Source: Lumnitzera littorea (lineage: Eukaryota; Streptophyta; Magnoliopsida; Myrtales; Combretaceae). From it: DNA of 64,000 nucleotides. Made by a program: the position numbers and the translations under genes. Below are positions 1 through 11,929 of this stretch, piece by piece (within the stretch, counting starts at the first letter, position 1; every line of letters starts with the position of its first letter). The notes under the pieces are model-generated. The model saw only the letters and a list, made by a program, of their open reading frames with translations. It did no database searches and was not told where the DNA came from. The stretch lies in the NCBI GenBank assembly GCA_024138015.1, contig JAMXBB010000011.1:34828990-34892989 (forward strand), given 5' to 3'.

Positions 1-927
1 GACAACATTTATGGAGGCACAAAGCCAACTTAAAGAGATCAAGCAACAAGAAGGATAAGGAGAAAGGGTCTATAAAGGACTACTTAGGTGGGAGGGCACT
101 AAACTAAGCTGATGGGGAGAGCTTCAATAATAAGAAGTGCCCCATACCCTTACCTATAGATACCCAACACACCCCTCTAATTCAGCCCCTAGTCCAAGTC
201 TATATGGAGGTTCTGGGAAATGGCCTACTGTAGAAGCCCCCCAAGATGAAGGGGAACCCTGGTCATAGAAACTCCAACAAGTATTGCAAGTTCCACGAGG
301 ATTATGGCTACACGAGAGATGACTACTTTCAACTAAAGAATGCCTTAGAATACGCCATCTAGAGAGGCAATTTTAGGGAATATGTGGTTGAGTATAACAA
401 TGATGGAGAAGACAGGGCACTTTAGAGGTGATGAACTGAAGATGCCTAATACGAAGGCAACAAAGATCATCACAATAATCAAGCCCCCAATAGTGTCATC
501 AACATTATGTTGGGGGGACATGCCTATGGAGTCGACTGAGCTGTAGTAGCTTAGTTAATGTTCCTTATGAGGTGATGGCAATTAAGGAGAAGAAGTAGAG
601 GCACAATACCTTATCTCTTTCTCCAACGAAGATTTGGAGGATTTTAACAGCCTGCATTAGGATGCCTTAGTCGTTGGGGCAAGGATCTCAAGTTTTGAGG
701 TCCTGAGGATTATGGTAGATACCGATAGTTCCATCAACATTCTCTTTAAACATACTTATGATAAAAGGAGGAAGAACCTACCCATGAAAATGAAGCCATA
801 TCATCAAGACCCGATTGGCTTATATGGAGGAACTATCTGACTTAAGGGCATATCACCTTAGACATGAAGCTAAGTGATGAAGAGAACATCATCCTATGCA
901 TAGTAGAATTTGTGGTATTAGACTACC
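1..927 (+). pseudogene. Element A gag C-terminus and retropepsin N-part (Tat type)
   Basis: A plus-strand reading around 262-400 gives a degenerate Tat gag zinc-finger-like block (C-K-F-H-E-D-Y-G-Y ... Q-L-K-N-A-L-E ... F-R-E-Y-V). Around 620-780 it gives the protease pattern S-F-S-N-E-D-L ... D-A-L-V-V ... F-E-V-L-R-I-M-V-D-T-D-S-S-I-N-I-L-F, where D-T-D-S-S replaces the usual D-T-G-S-S active site. The frame continues through K-L-S-D-E-E-N to V-E-F-V-V-L-D and is then cut at 927 by element B. Several stops interrupt it. In Tat elements the protease would mature the Gag-Pol polyprotein; here the mutated active site and stops make it non-functional. Confidence 0.65.
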
Positions 928-1788
928 TGATAAGAATTAACTCTCCAGACCAATCACATGTAGCCGAGGTAGAGGACTCTAGGACTTACTTGGAGAATAC
1001 TATCTCAAAGCCTCATCTAAAACAAGAATTACTGACCTCTATGTTTCCCATTAGTGTCGACCTGATTACTAAGTTGTCATGTATGCCAGATCTATCAAAC
1101 AATTATGTCATCCAAGTAGATAGCCTCTAATGACTATTTGAGCTAAGCTCTTGAGCCACCTACTAACATCTGAACCCAGCCAAAGTTGAGTACTCTTTAG
1201 CAAATGACTAACTGAGTTCCGACCTAATCTAGATCAAGTCGCCCCTTGACTGCATACTTTCTCTTTTCTTCATTTCATCTAATTTGTATTACAATTCAAA
1301 ATGACCAGGGAATATGTGGCACATGTCTTCAAGTACGACATTCTAAAAGGATTCTTTAACTTTTTCGTACAGGATGTTCTTTATTGCTTTTATCCTTTTT
1401 AGTATGTTTTATGTCTCCTATTTGTAGAATATCCTTTTGTCTTCTTATATATATATAAAGTAAACCTAATGGGATGAGTATATAAACCCCCACTTAATGT
1501 ACGTAGACAACATCTTCATTATCAGAGTTTATACAAGTTTCTCTTTAAGTAACCATAGTGATCTCATAACCCTTCAACTCGTACCTATTCCCTTTAGCAA
1601 GAAGTAGTGGCGAGTGACCCTTCAATTTGGATTGATAAGTCATATCCGATAAATTGTAGGGCGAGTAGGATCAATTGGTGTGTCATATCTAGTTGGTAGC
1701 TGCCCAGACTTGCTAGCTTTTCTTTATTTCATTTTGTTCTCTCTTCGTTGTGATGTTTCTTTATGTGTTTGAACTTAGAGATGCATTA
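928..1788 (+). repeat. Element B 5' LTR
   Basis: It aligns by eye over its whole length with 6577-7450. Shared blocks include GACTCTAGG near the start, the run from ATCTAGATCAAGTCG, TTTTAGTATGTTTTATGT, GAGTATATAAACCCCCA (TATA region, about 1477-1493) and TAGACAACATCTTCATTAT. The terminal CA is mutated to TA. An 88-codon open stretch at 864-1130 runs from the host protease into the LTR and is not a gene of its own. Confidence 0.75.
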
Positions 1789-1795
1789 ACTTCAC

Positions 1796-1807
1796 TAATA
1801 TCAAATC
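1796..1807 (+). other. Degenerate primer-binding site of element B
   Basis: The sequence TAATATCAAATC lies 7 bases after the 5' LTR. It differs from the iMet-tRNA site TGGTATCAGAGC at four positions, three of them G-to-A. The sister element G has the better conserved TGGTATTAGAGC at the same spacing, which supports this reading. Confidence 0.5.
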
Positions 1808-2099
1808 ATCGTTATGAGAGGGACTGTGTAAAGTGGTAGTGAAGTTTTGGTATGCTTGCTATTAGTAGCTATTGTGTTTCTTTCGTAGCTACTATAGTTT
1901 GTTTGTGCACTAGTAAGTGTAATTCTTTACTGCTCTGTTCTTACTTTGTTTTTCATTGCAAAAATAAAGCAAGTTTATTTATGTCCTATTTGAGTGATTA
2001 TTAGGTATTAAAGTTGTTAGTGTGTTAGTTGAAGTTTTGGGTAGTAAGGTAGCATTGTTTTCTTATGTATTGTGTTGTTAATCTATTCGAAAAGTACTA

Positions 2100-3330
2100 T
2101 ACCATGTTGGAATCAAGTGTTCAAGGTGTTATTGGAAATTAGAGTAGAGGTCTTCAACTTGGTTGTAGTCAAAATGGTAATAACACTCCTAGGTTAGTTG
2201 ATGACAAACTTGATCGACTCATTAACCTTATTGAGAGTCTGGTTATCGCGATGCAAGTTAATAAGCAACAACCCTAAGGTATGCTACAACAACCCCAAGG
2301 TATGCTACAACATAACCTACCAAAAAACATTCTAGAGAGAGGCTATGGCTAAGGTAGCCAAGCCAACCACCTAGTTTGACCCCAATAAGCTAGAAGAGTT
2401 GTAGACCAAACTGCTAGACAAAGGCTACAGTTGGAAGAGATAGAAGAGGATGATGAGGAAGTAAACGTGGAGACTGATAAAGGGGAAGAAGTAGAGGCTA
2501 AGTGTTATCAAGCACAAAACCAAGGATGTCAAGCTCCTCGAGGACTTGGCAATGTTAAGTCTAAATTTTGCCCGTAAGTGGAAGTGGAGTAGTAGGTGAA
2601 TACTTAGAGTGGGAAGAGAAGGTCGAGAAGGTGTTTGATCGTTATGGATATATAGATGCTGTCAAAGTCCAACTTGCTGCATTAGAGTTTATTAGGCATG
2701 CCATTATGTGGTAGAAAAATCTTATTGTATCTAAAGAAAGGGATGAAAGATGAAGTATAAGAACTTAGGATGAGATAAAGAGGTTGTTGAGGGATAGATT
2801 TGTGCTCAAGACCTACTTGTAGGATACATTTGCAAAGTTGCAAGAACTTTGCCAAGGAGGCTGAACTATTGATGATTACGTGAGAGAATTCCAAATGCTT
2901 GTGATCCAAGTTAACATGAAACACCCAAAGGCTCACATAGTATTGAGGTTCATTTTTAGGCCCAAATATGAGAATTGTGAGATTGTAGAAGTGTAGGGGT
3001 TTTCTACATTAGAAGAAGTAATTAAGATAGTGCAAAGAGTAAAAAAAAAAAAACAGAGAAAAAATGCTTTGAGTTGACTTAGATTGACATTCTCTTAAGC
3101 CCTTGTTCTGCGGTAACCTGTTCAAACCAAGTTGAGGAGGCCATACTGAGTCAAGGAGAGGAATGACTAACTCGACGATAGCTAAGCAGGGTAGCTGAGC
3201 CGAACCAAGGCTAAACTGACCTTGAGAACATATGGAAGAGGGCAAACCTCTGAACGAAAGACCAACGAGGTGACGTACTTTAAATGCTTAGGCTTTAGAT
3301 ACATGGCTGTTGAGTGTCTGAACTGATGTG
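2100..3330 (+). pseudogene. Element B gag remnant with decayed zinc knuckle
   Basis: The block at 2608-2691 reads W-E-E-K-V-E-K-V-F-D-R-Y-G-Y-I-D-A-V-K-V-Q-L-A. It is followed by the G-H-A-I-M-W-W region (second W now TAG, 2712-2714), then L-R-D-R-F ... D-D-Y-V-R-E-F-Q-M-L and L-E-E-V-I-K-I-V-Q. This is the retrotransposon capsid domain of chromovirus-type Gag. A CCHC-like segment follows at about 3270-3325 (Y-F-K-C-L-G-F-R-Y-M-A-V-E-C), with the first Cys and the His both replaced by Tyr. Functional Gag packages element RNA into virus-like particles; this copy cannot. Confidence 0.7.
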
Positions 3331-3332
3331 TT

Positions 3333-3830
3333 ATGGTATTCCGAGGAGATGTAGTAGATAATACCGATGAGAGCGAGCTCAAGGAGGAGAAGGAGGTTGG
3401 AAAAGCTGAAGTTAAAGAGGAAGAGGAAACCTATGTCTATGCTAACCAAGGAGAAGTGATGACCCTAGTACTAAGACGAGTACTAAGTTCCCTACCCAAC
3501 TCTAAAGAAGACCAGAGGGAAAATTTATTCCACATTAAGTGTTACATCAAAGGACAATTGTGTACCATCATAGTGGATGGAGGAAGCTGTAATAACATAG
3601 TTGTACAATTCTTTGTACAGAGATTAGGTTTGCCGACCTCTAAGCATCCCTGACCTTACAAGTTACATTGGCTTCATGATAAGGATGCTTTGCACATAAC
3701 TGAATAGGTAATTGTAGCATTCAGTGTTGGGAATGTGTATAGGGATGAAGTAGTGTCTAATGTCATTGCCATAGGGGCTTCACATCTATTGCTTAGGCGA
3801 CCTTGGTTATTCGACTGACGTGTTACTTAC
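3333..3830 (+). pseudogene. Element B retropepsin remnant
   Basis: An open stretch (3333-3653) encodes an acidic Glu/Lys-rich linker, followed by L-F-H-I-K-C-Y-I-K-G-Q-L-C-T-I-I-V-D-G-G-S-C-N-N. D-G-G-S-C is the active-site variant common in plant chromoviruses, and it is intact here. The domain continues in other frames past a stop at 3651-3653 through A-S-H-L-L-L-R-R-P-W to about 3830, matching the usual position of the second half of the protease. Confidence 0.7.
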
Positions 3831-4039
3831 GATGGGTACAAGAACACCTATGCCTTTACTAAGGATGGAAGGAAGATTATGTTACAACCTATGACCCCAA
3901 CCTAAGTAAATGAGACCTATAATTAGCTCACCTGAGCAAGTAAGAAAAAGGCCCTAGTGATGAGCCGAAGAGAACTTTGAGTTGCTAAGAAGGCCGAAGA
4001 GCCTATTTTTCTATTGATTAGAAGATTATTGGAGATAAG

Positions 4040-5340
4040 AGATTTGAAAGATACTCCAGAAGAAATTTGAAGACTGATTAAAGAGGTTTTTGACATGTTT
4101 CTTGAGGAACTTCCTAAAGGATTGACCCCATTTCGAAGCATAAAGTAATGTATTGATCTGCAACCAGGCACCAACCTATTGAACCAACTAGCATATAGAA
4201 TGAATCCTGAGTAAGCTTCCGAGCAAAAAAGACAGGTAAATGAGCTCATAAAGCGGAGATATGTAAGGGAGAGCATGAGCCCTTATGTTGTACTAGCTTT
4301 GCTAGTCCCAAAGAAGGATGGTTCATGGCATATGTAGATTGACAACTAAGCAATCATGGCTCACTGACATGTTAGATGAGCTTCATGGCCACAAAATATT
4401 TTTAAAGATTGATGTCATTCGAACTTACCAATGTACCAAGTACATTCATGTGATTAATGAGCCATGTGATGCACCCTTTGATCAGAAGATGCGTAGTCGT
4501 GTACTTGGATGACATATTAGTATACAAAGTCGACCTAAACAATCATTTTCAACATCTCTAGGCAATTTTTGATATTCTATGAGCTGAGAAGTTATATGGG
4601 AATTTGAAGAAGTATACATTTTTTCCAAGATGAAGTGATTTTTCTTAGGTTTGTAATGTTAGGGGAAGGAATCTAAGCAAATGAGGAAAAGATCCGAGCT
4701 ATTCTAAAATGGCCAATACCCAAGAATGTCACTAAAGTTCAAAGTTTTCATAGCTTAGCTTTCTTTTATAGGTGATTCATTAAAAACTTCAATGCCATAG
4801 CTGCCCCCTTAACCGAGCTGATAAAGAAGAGTAATGGGTTCAAATGGAGTGACTCAGTTGAACAAAGCTTCAGGGAGATCAAGGAGAAGCTCACCTCCGC
4901 CTTATGTCCTATCATTACCAGATTTTAATATGCCCTTTGAATTGGAATGTGATGAATGAGGCATTAGAGTTAGCGACATCCTGATGTAAGAATGATGACT
5001 CGTTTCGTACCATAGTAAGAAGCTTAGTGGTGCTACCTTGAATTATTCTATGTATAAGAAAGAGTTGTACTCTCTTTTTTTAGCTCTTAATATCTAGCAA
5101 CACTACTTATTGCCATGAGAGTTTGTTATTAACACTAACTATGAATTATTAAAGTATCTTGGAAGTTAGAACAAACTTTTAAAGAGATAAGCCAAGTAGC
5201 TAAAGTTCATGGAAGGTTTCTCCTACATGATCCGGTATAAGAAAGGAAGTGCTAACGTAGTCACTGATGCTTTGTCATGTCGACAAACCTTACTGACCAC
5301 TTTGCAAACAAAATTGCTAGGATTTTCACTTATCACTAAG
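4040..5340 (+). pseudogene. Element B reverse transcriptase and RNase H remnant
   Basis: Plus-strand blocks include L-P-K-G-L-T-P-F-R, A-Y-R-M-N-P-E, R-Q-V-N-E-L-I, V-P-K-K-D-G-S-W, M-L-D-E-L-H-G-H-K-I-F-L-K-I-D and V-V-Y-L-D-D-I-L-V-Y. The YLDD catalytic box is at 4502-4513. The stretch normally between Y-H-Q-I and the Y-x-D-D box is missing, so some 60 codons of the palm domain have been deleted near 4430-4490. RNase H follows with K-K-L-S-G-A-T-L-N-Y-S, K-E-L-Y-S-L, Y-L-L-P, M-I-R-Y-K-K-G-S-A-N-V-V-T-D-A-L-S. Many stops are present. Confidence 0.75.
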
Positions 5341-5479
5341 CAATAAGCTCATTCATTTTGGTCCTATTCTTGAGCAGTGTCGAGAAGGAGTTGTTGTTGG
5401 AGGATATTATCTCAGGGATGGCTATTTGTTCAAGGACTAAAGGCTGTATATAACAAACTGTTCTACGCTTGAGCTGTTA

Positions 5480-6510
5480 ATAAGGGAGGCTCATAATAGT
5501 GGGTTATCTAGTCATTTTAGAGAAACTAAAATAACCAATCTATTGAAGGAAAACTTTTACTAGCCTAGTTTGGCCAAGCATGTCCATAAGGTAGTTGGAA
5601 AAGAAAGCCCCATGGAGACCATATGCCCCTACCAACACCAACCTTACCTTAAGTTGACCTCAGCATATGTCCTTAGGTTACGCCGAACATCCAGGGTAAA
5701 AGATTCTATCTTTGTTGTAGTGGACCGCTTTAGCAAAACAGCACACTACATTTTATGCCATTGGATTAACAAAGTTTATATACAACTAATTTGTTTTTGC
5801 AGGAAGTTGTTCAACTACATGGAGTGCCGAAGACTATTGTTTCAAATGAAGAAACAAAATTTTTTAGCTACTTTTAAAAGACTCTTTAGAGAAGACTTGG
5901 AACTAAACTTGTATTCAGTTCCAATAGCCACCCCCAGATTGATGGCTAAACTGAAGTGATGAACAGGATGTTAGGCAATTTACTCAAAAGTATTATGGGA
6001 AAGAACTTGAAAGATTAGGATCTATATCTACCAATTGTGGAGTTCATATATAACCGAATCGTCTAAGCACCACTGGAAAGACCCCATTCAAAGTTTTTTA
6101 TGGCCTTAACCCCACTATCCCCCTAGATTTGATCAAAACCCCTATAACTGCTGAAGAAAGTCAATTTAGAGTCAACCGAGCCAAGAATTGGAAGAGCTAC
6201 ACCAGATTATGACAAGGAAGATTGCTAAGTTTAATCAAAGACAACAAGAGATTGGTAGTCAATGCCAACAAACTGTTTTTTTTTTTTTTTAGCTAGGAGA
6301 CATAGTATGGATTCACCTCAGCCAAGAAAAATTTATGCACTTAAGACAAAATAAGTTATCTCTATAAGTTGATGGTCCATTCAAGATTATGAAGAAGATG
6401 AATCGCAAAGCCTATTAGATCGAGTTGCTTGATGACTACGATGTTTCCTCCACGTTCAATGTGTTTAACATGATTCCCCACTAATTAGAAGAAGAAGACC
6501 CCGCAAGTGC
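5480..6510 (+). pseudogene. Element B integrase remnant
   Basis: Recognisable blocks are R-E-A-H-N-S-G-L-S-S-H-F (part of the HHCC zinc-binding domain), V-V-V-D-R-F-S-K-T-A-H-Y-I (catalytic core, open at 5570-5959) and, in shifted frames, H-G-V-P-K-T-I-V and N-S-H-P-Q-I-D-G. The C-terminal part reads G-P-F-K-I-M-K-K-M-N ... S-T-F-N-V-F-N-M-I-P. The last block is typical of plant chromoviruses just before the 3' LTR. Frameshifts and stops throughout rule out function. A T-run at about 6278-6292 sits inside the domain. Confidence 0.7.
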
Positions 6511-6576
6511 CTTAGAAGAATAAGAATCGGATACCACTTTAGATTTGAGGAAAAATCTTTCTGACCTCTAGGTAGA

Positions 6577-7450
6577 TGACAGGAATCAACCTCTTAGATC
6601 TATCATACATAACTGAGCTAAAGGACTCTAGGGACTCACTTAGAGATATTATCTCAAATCCCCATCTAAGATAAGAATTCTTACCCTGACCTCTATATTT
6701 CCCACTAATGCCAACTTGACTGTTGAGCTGTCACGTGTACTAGACCTATCGAACAGTAGTGCTATGACACAACATCCAAGTAGACGGCCTCCAAAGACTA
6801 TCCTAACTAAGCTCCTAAGTCGCCCACCAACATTCGACCCTAGCCTAAGTTGAGTACTCTATAGCAAATGATTGATCAAGCTTTAACCTAATCTAGATCA
6901 AGTCGGCCCCTAATTGCAAACTCCCTCTTTTCTTCATTTCATCCAATTTGTACTACAATTTAGAACGATCGGCTACAATGCGACATGTGTCTTCTGGTAT
7001 GACATTCCAGAAGGATTCTTTAACTTTTCCATATAGGATATTCTTTGTCTCTTTTACCCTTTTTAGTATGTTTTATGTATCTTATTTGTAGAATATCCTT
7101 TTGTCTTTTCATACATGTAAAGTAACTCTAGTGGAATGAGTATATAAACCCCCAATTAATCTACGTAGACAACATCTTCATTATTAGAATTTATACAAGT
7201 TTCCCTTTGAGCAACACTAGTGTTCTTATTACCCTTCAACTCTTATCTATTCCCTTCAGCAAGGTGTGTTAGCTAGTAACCCTTCAGTTCAGACCATTGA
7301 GTTAAATCTGGCAAATTATAAGCTGAGTAGGACCAATTGGTGTATCATATCTAATTGGTAGTTGCCCAGATTTACTGTATTTTCTTAATTTCCTTTTGTT
7401 TTCTCTTCACTATGATGTTTCTTTGTATATCTAACCCTGAAGATGCATCA
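6577..7450 (+). repeat. Element B 3' LTR
   Basis: It begins TGACAGGAATC, the same start as element G's LTR (TGACAAGAATC), and ends ATGCATCA. It matches 928-1788 block by block, including the TATATAAACC region at about 7141-7150. A short purine-rich AGGTAGA precedes it as a weak polypurine tract. Confidence 0.75.
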
Positions 7451-9180
7451 TTTCCCATCCTCCTATAATGCATGCTGGGATGACCAAACCTTAATAGCTT
7501 TGAAGTCATTACGTTGACCTTGCATTTAAAGGACAAATTCCTAATTCCCATTAGGGTAAGAATTTGTAGATGCGATCAGAAGCTCTCTAAGGGCCTTTAT
7601 GTCAAGGCAATGGCATCTTCACCTTGGAATTAAGCCTATAAAGGAAATTAGCTGAAAGTAGCAAGCTATATGAAAAGGTAAAAGATGTGTAGATTGGCAC
7701 TAGCTCTGACCAGACCACCAAGGTTGAGGTGGAGATACATCTTAAGGTGAAGGAGGCCATCGTCGATCTCTATAGGCCAACTTAAATCAGTTCACCTAGT
7801 CAACATAGAATATGGTTGATATTTCGACCGACCTAGCAACCCACAGCCTCAACATTGATAAGAACATCCATCTTGTCAAATAGAAAAAGAGATACTTTGC
7901 TCAAGAATGGTAGGGCGCCATTGAAGATGAAGTGTAAAAGCTACTAAAGGTAAGCTTTGTATAAGAAGAGAAGTATCCAACCTAGCTAATTAATGTAATG
8001 TTGGTTAAAAAGAAAAATGAGAAGTGGTGAATGTATGTTGATTATACCAACCTTAATAAAACTTGCCAAAAAGATTTCTTCTGTCTCTTGAGGATAAACC
8101 AATTGGTTGACTTTATGTCAAGATATGCTTTGTTAAGTTTCATGGATGCCTTTTATCGAGTTACAATCAGATCAAGATAGACCTGAAAGACAAAGTCTAT
8201 ACCTCCTTCATCACAAACCTTAGCTCCTATTACTAAACTATCATGCCCTTCAGTCTAAAAAATGTCGGGGTAACATATTAGAGAATGGTGACCACTTTAT
8301 TCAAGCCTTAGCTTGGGTGAAACATGGAGGTATACATGGACGATTTGATAGTTAAGAGCAAGCAACCCAGTGATCACATCAAGGACTTACAGGAAGCCTT
8401 TGATAAGATGAGGAAGCATGATATGAAGCTTAACCCCTAAAAGTGTATGTTTGGGCTAGTTCTTAGGCTTTATGGTCACATAATGAGGAATTGAGGCCAA
8501 TCTTGAGAAGATTAAGGCCATTAGAGATATGGAGCCCCTGGGTTTGGTTAAGGAAGTCTAATAGCTCACTAATATGGTGGTTACACTGAGTAGGTTCGTC
8601 TCGAGAAGCACATAGTTCTTTAAGATTCTTAAAAATCTTAAGAGTCAGCTTTCAAAAAGCTATAGGACTTCTTAGAGCACCTGCGTGTCCTCTCAAAGCC
8701 TATCTTAGGAGAGGACCTTCATCTGTATCTAATAGTTAATGACAAGGCTCTTTTGTCCGTGATGGTTAGGATGAAAGGTAGAGACTATAAGCCGATGTAC
8801 TACGTCTATCACATCCTCCAAGGGCTTGAGGTTAGGAACATTAAAGTAGAGAAGTTCGCCTTAGTTGTTGTAATTTTTACATGTCAGCTTTGACCCTACT
8901 TTTAGGTATACTAGATTATCGTATTGACATACCAACCCTTTCATACGCCTCTATTGAAGCTCGATGCATCTGGTTAGCTGGTCAAGTATGTATTATAGAT
9001 GAGCACGTATGGAACTCAGTGTCAACTACAAACAACCTACAAAGCTAAGGTATTGGTCATCTTCATTATGGAGAGGAGGAAGCATCACTTGGAGATGACA
9101 AACCACTATGGACTCTCCATTGTTTGCTATGCCCTTGATCGCCTCTAAATAGAGCTTTCGAGTTTTGCAATTTATAAACC
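7451..9180 (+). pseudogene. Element A protease end, reverse transcriptase and RNase H start (Tat type)
   Basis: The region resumes the host element directly after B with P-S-S-Y-N-A and L-H-L-K-D-K-F. RT blocks are M-L-V-K-K-K-N-E-K-W, M-Y-V-D-Y-T-N-L-N-K-T, L-L-S-F-M-D-A-F, N-M-E-V-Y-M-D-D-L-I-V-K-S-K (YMDD at 8331-8342, intact), F-L-G-F-M-V-T and G-I-E-A-N-L-E-K-I-K-A-I. RNase H blocks follow: T-F-I-C, then A/D-x-S-G-x-L-V-K-Y and Y-K-A-K-V-L-V-I-F-I near 8970-9070. Numerous stops and frameshifts are present. The domain is cut at about 9180 by solo LTR D and continues at 26046. Confidence 0.7.
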
Positions 9181-9829
9181 TATATTCTACCTTTAACTCG
9201 ATTCAACAAGCAAGTGTACCTATCCTTTTATTGCACGGATGTGTATAAGGTTGTCTCTACTGGGAACGGCTATAAACACTAGTACTAATTAATCTTCCTA
9301 TTATTTGACAAACTAAATTTATCAAGTGATTACTTATTAACACTCTAAAATACTAACTAAACTATACTAATCCACAAACTAATGCCATTGACACAATGAT
9401 TACAAAAACAATTACTAATAGTACACATAACAGACAAACTTACTTCACTACTTACCATAATATTACCATTAATCTTATCCTAATGATTGTTATCTACAGG
9501 GAATCATTAGTATATAAGCATTCTTCTCAGAATTACATACGTCCAATCCTAATTGTGTCTATTAGAATCTCTTCTGAATTAACAATCAACTCAAATCACA
9601 TTAATAATATGTAATTTTTCAATTTCCCTAAAAATGCAGCAAATTTCCCAATAATATCTTTGCTATTAGAAGTAAGGTGTTCTAATGAATTAGATCTATT
9701 CAATTGAATTGTCTCTCAACATATTCAATTAAAATATGGCCTAAGTCAATGTCATGCATTACACTGTACTTATATTAATTAAGTTCAATTCATTAGGAAT
9801 AACAAACATTAGGAAACTATTATTCTATG

Positions 9830-11794
9830 TGTCGAGCCTAGTTTTTCACCCTCTCAATTCTTTTTATAAAATTAGGTCTTCTTTGAACCAATCAGTACTA
9901 AACCCTACCTGTTTAATACTGATCCTCAACTAGGATTTAAAGAAAACCATTTCTTTTTTTTTTTTTTTAAATAACTTTGGAGTCGCCACCTAACTAGAGT
10001 TGGGAAAAATAGTTAAGTTATAACCAATTGGGTGCATTGGTTTGGTTATAACTTAGCCGCTAGTCTAACAATTAAAACCAATTTTGTGAAAACAGTTTTC
10101 GAAAACTAGAGATTTAGGTTCGAGAGTCAAGAATTTTAAACCCTTACGAGTACTATTGACTTTCCAAAATTAGAATTAAACTTAAAAATCACCTTTTAAT
10201 TTTGAAAAACAAGACTCAATTTTAATTTCTCTAATTGGATAAACAAAATAATCTAAACTAAAGAAAAATGAAAATTAGGTTTTTTCATTTTTATCGTTGC
10301 CCTATAGGTGTCTATGTACTCATTATTCGGGATCAGATGTACGTAGTTCTTTTTAATGAAAAATTTAGTGAGTTGAGTTGATTTTAGTTTTTAAAACAAT
10401 CGGGTTTACGTTTTTACCCATTTGATTTATTTAAGAAATTTTCCTAAAGGACTCTAAATTGGTTTTTATTTTTGGAAATTCTAAATGATCCTAATTTGAA
10501 AGATGGTTGATTTATTTTTATTTTATTTTTGAAAAGTCAATTTTCTAAGTGATAAAAAGAAATAATAATCTTTATTCTTTCTATTTACTTATTTATTTAT
10601 ATTTTTATTTTATTTATTATTTTACTTATTATATCTATTTCTATTAAAATAAAAATAAATAAATAAATAGACTACTTCCTTTTTTTTTTCCTTTTCTCTT
10701 TTTTTTTTCTTCTCTTTCTTTTTTCTTTTTCTCATTTATAACATTTACAAATAAACAAAAATAAAAAAAAAAACAAACAAATTGGGTTGGCTCGAATTAG
10801 CTTAGGATCGACTTAGATTGCTCGAATCAGCTTATCAGCTCACTTAGACTTGTATCAGCTCACGTCGGCTTGGATCAGCTCGATTAGCTCACTTCGGCTT
10901 GGTCGGCTCGAAAAATCCAATGGTGGTGGTTTTCGTCAAAAAACAATGCTAGAGAGAGGAAGCTTTGATTTTTGTTTTTCTAAAGTATTTTGAAGCTTTG
11001 TCGTGTTTTGAAAATAAAGAGTACACCCTAATTTATAGTTGTCATAGTCGAGTTAAGGATGGAAAAAATTAAGTGCAATATGATTTTCTTCTAATTTTGG
11101 ATTAAACAAACCTAGACAATATATGATGCCAAATACATAGCTGCGCATGTAGGAGTATGTCGAAATGTGCCCAACATGTACAGGAGTGTGTCTACCACAC
11201 TTAGAAGTGAGTTGGTAAATGATATAGCGATGATGTAGCCCATAACGTAGTGATGACATGGTGATAAAGTGAGAAAAGAAAATAAAAAATACATTTTGCA
11301 CCTTTCATGGATTGAACCCAAGATCTCCAAGTCATATGCAATATAAAATCTAAGTGCTTATCTAGCTGGGTTATTAGTTTTAATTGCACATATGGATCGA
11401 GCCCAAGCTAGATTTAAATCTAAACCCAAGCTCAACGGTTTTTTATTCAAAATTATTTAAATTAAAATTATATTCTATTTAAACAACCTAAAAATTTATT
11501 ATTTTCTAAATTCACTATTTTTTTCTATTTTTTTATTTTCTAAATTTCTTATTTTTTTGCATTATTTTTTTTCTACATTTCCTATTTTTTTTTTATATTT
11601 TTCCAATTTTCTTATTTTTTGTGTTTTTTTCCTATTTTTGTATTTTCCTAAAATTCTTGTTTTTTCTAAATTTCTTTATTTTTTGAGTTTTCTTTAATTT
11701 CCTATCTTTTTTGTGTTTTTACTAATTTAAGACCTATTGAAGTAATAAAATAAAAACTAAAAATAAAATAAATGGGGCAAAAATTGGGTTTCTA
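9830..11794 (-). repeat. Element C 3' LTR
   Basis: It starts on the plus strand with TGTCGAGCC and ends GGGTTTCTA, where the partner LTR ends GTGTTTACA; the terminal CA has decayed to TA. It carries GAGTCGCCACC at about 9971-9981, a block recurrent in Ogre-like LTRs. It also has long pyrimidine tracts at 10679-10735 and 11517-11710, and a degenerate CAGCTCA/CGGCTCG minisatellite at about 10785-10915. Open stretches at 11053-11389 are LTR shadows, not genes. Confidence 0.85.
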
Positions 11795-11929
11795 TAGCTA
11801 TGCTACTTTGTGGCGAAGTTTGAACAAAACTTTACCACAAAGATAAAGAGATGCTATTTTTTCCCTTAAAATGACTTTAAAAAACTATAGCTATCCTAAA
11901 AACGATTTATTAAGGATATAGATAAAGAA

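Larger units (their letters stand above)
928..7450 (+). mobile_element. Element B: chromovirus-like Ty3/gypsy retrotransposon, complete but decayed
   Basis: The element has two LTRs (928-1788 and 6577-7450) with gag, protease, RT, RNase H and integrase between them in plus orientation. It starts TGATAAG and ends ATGCATCA. The flanking 5-mers are CTACC (923-927) and TTTCC (7451-7455), an imperfect TSD. Removing the element plus one TSD copy joins the host reading as V-V-L-D-Y-P-S-S-Y-N-A, the expected Tat protease-to-RT sequence, which is strong independent support for the borders. The same family is present again as element G. Stops and a deletion inside RT show it is inactive. Confidence 0.8.

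Noticed and set aside
9396..9614. 72-codon open frame as a gene
   Set aside because: Low-complexity, AT-rich, inside solo LTR D, with no motif.
11053..11389. Three overlapping minus-strand open frames
   Set aside because: They lie within element C's LTR and are not kept in the partner LTR at 24500-24800.
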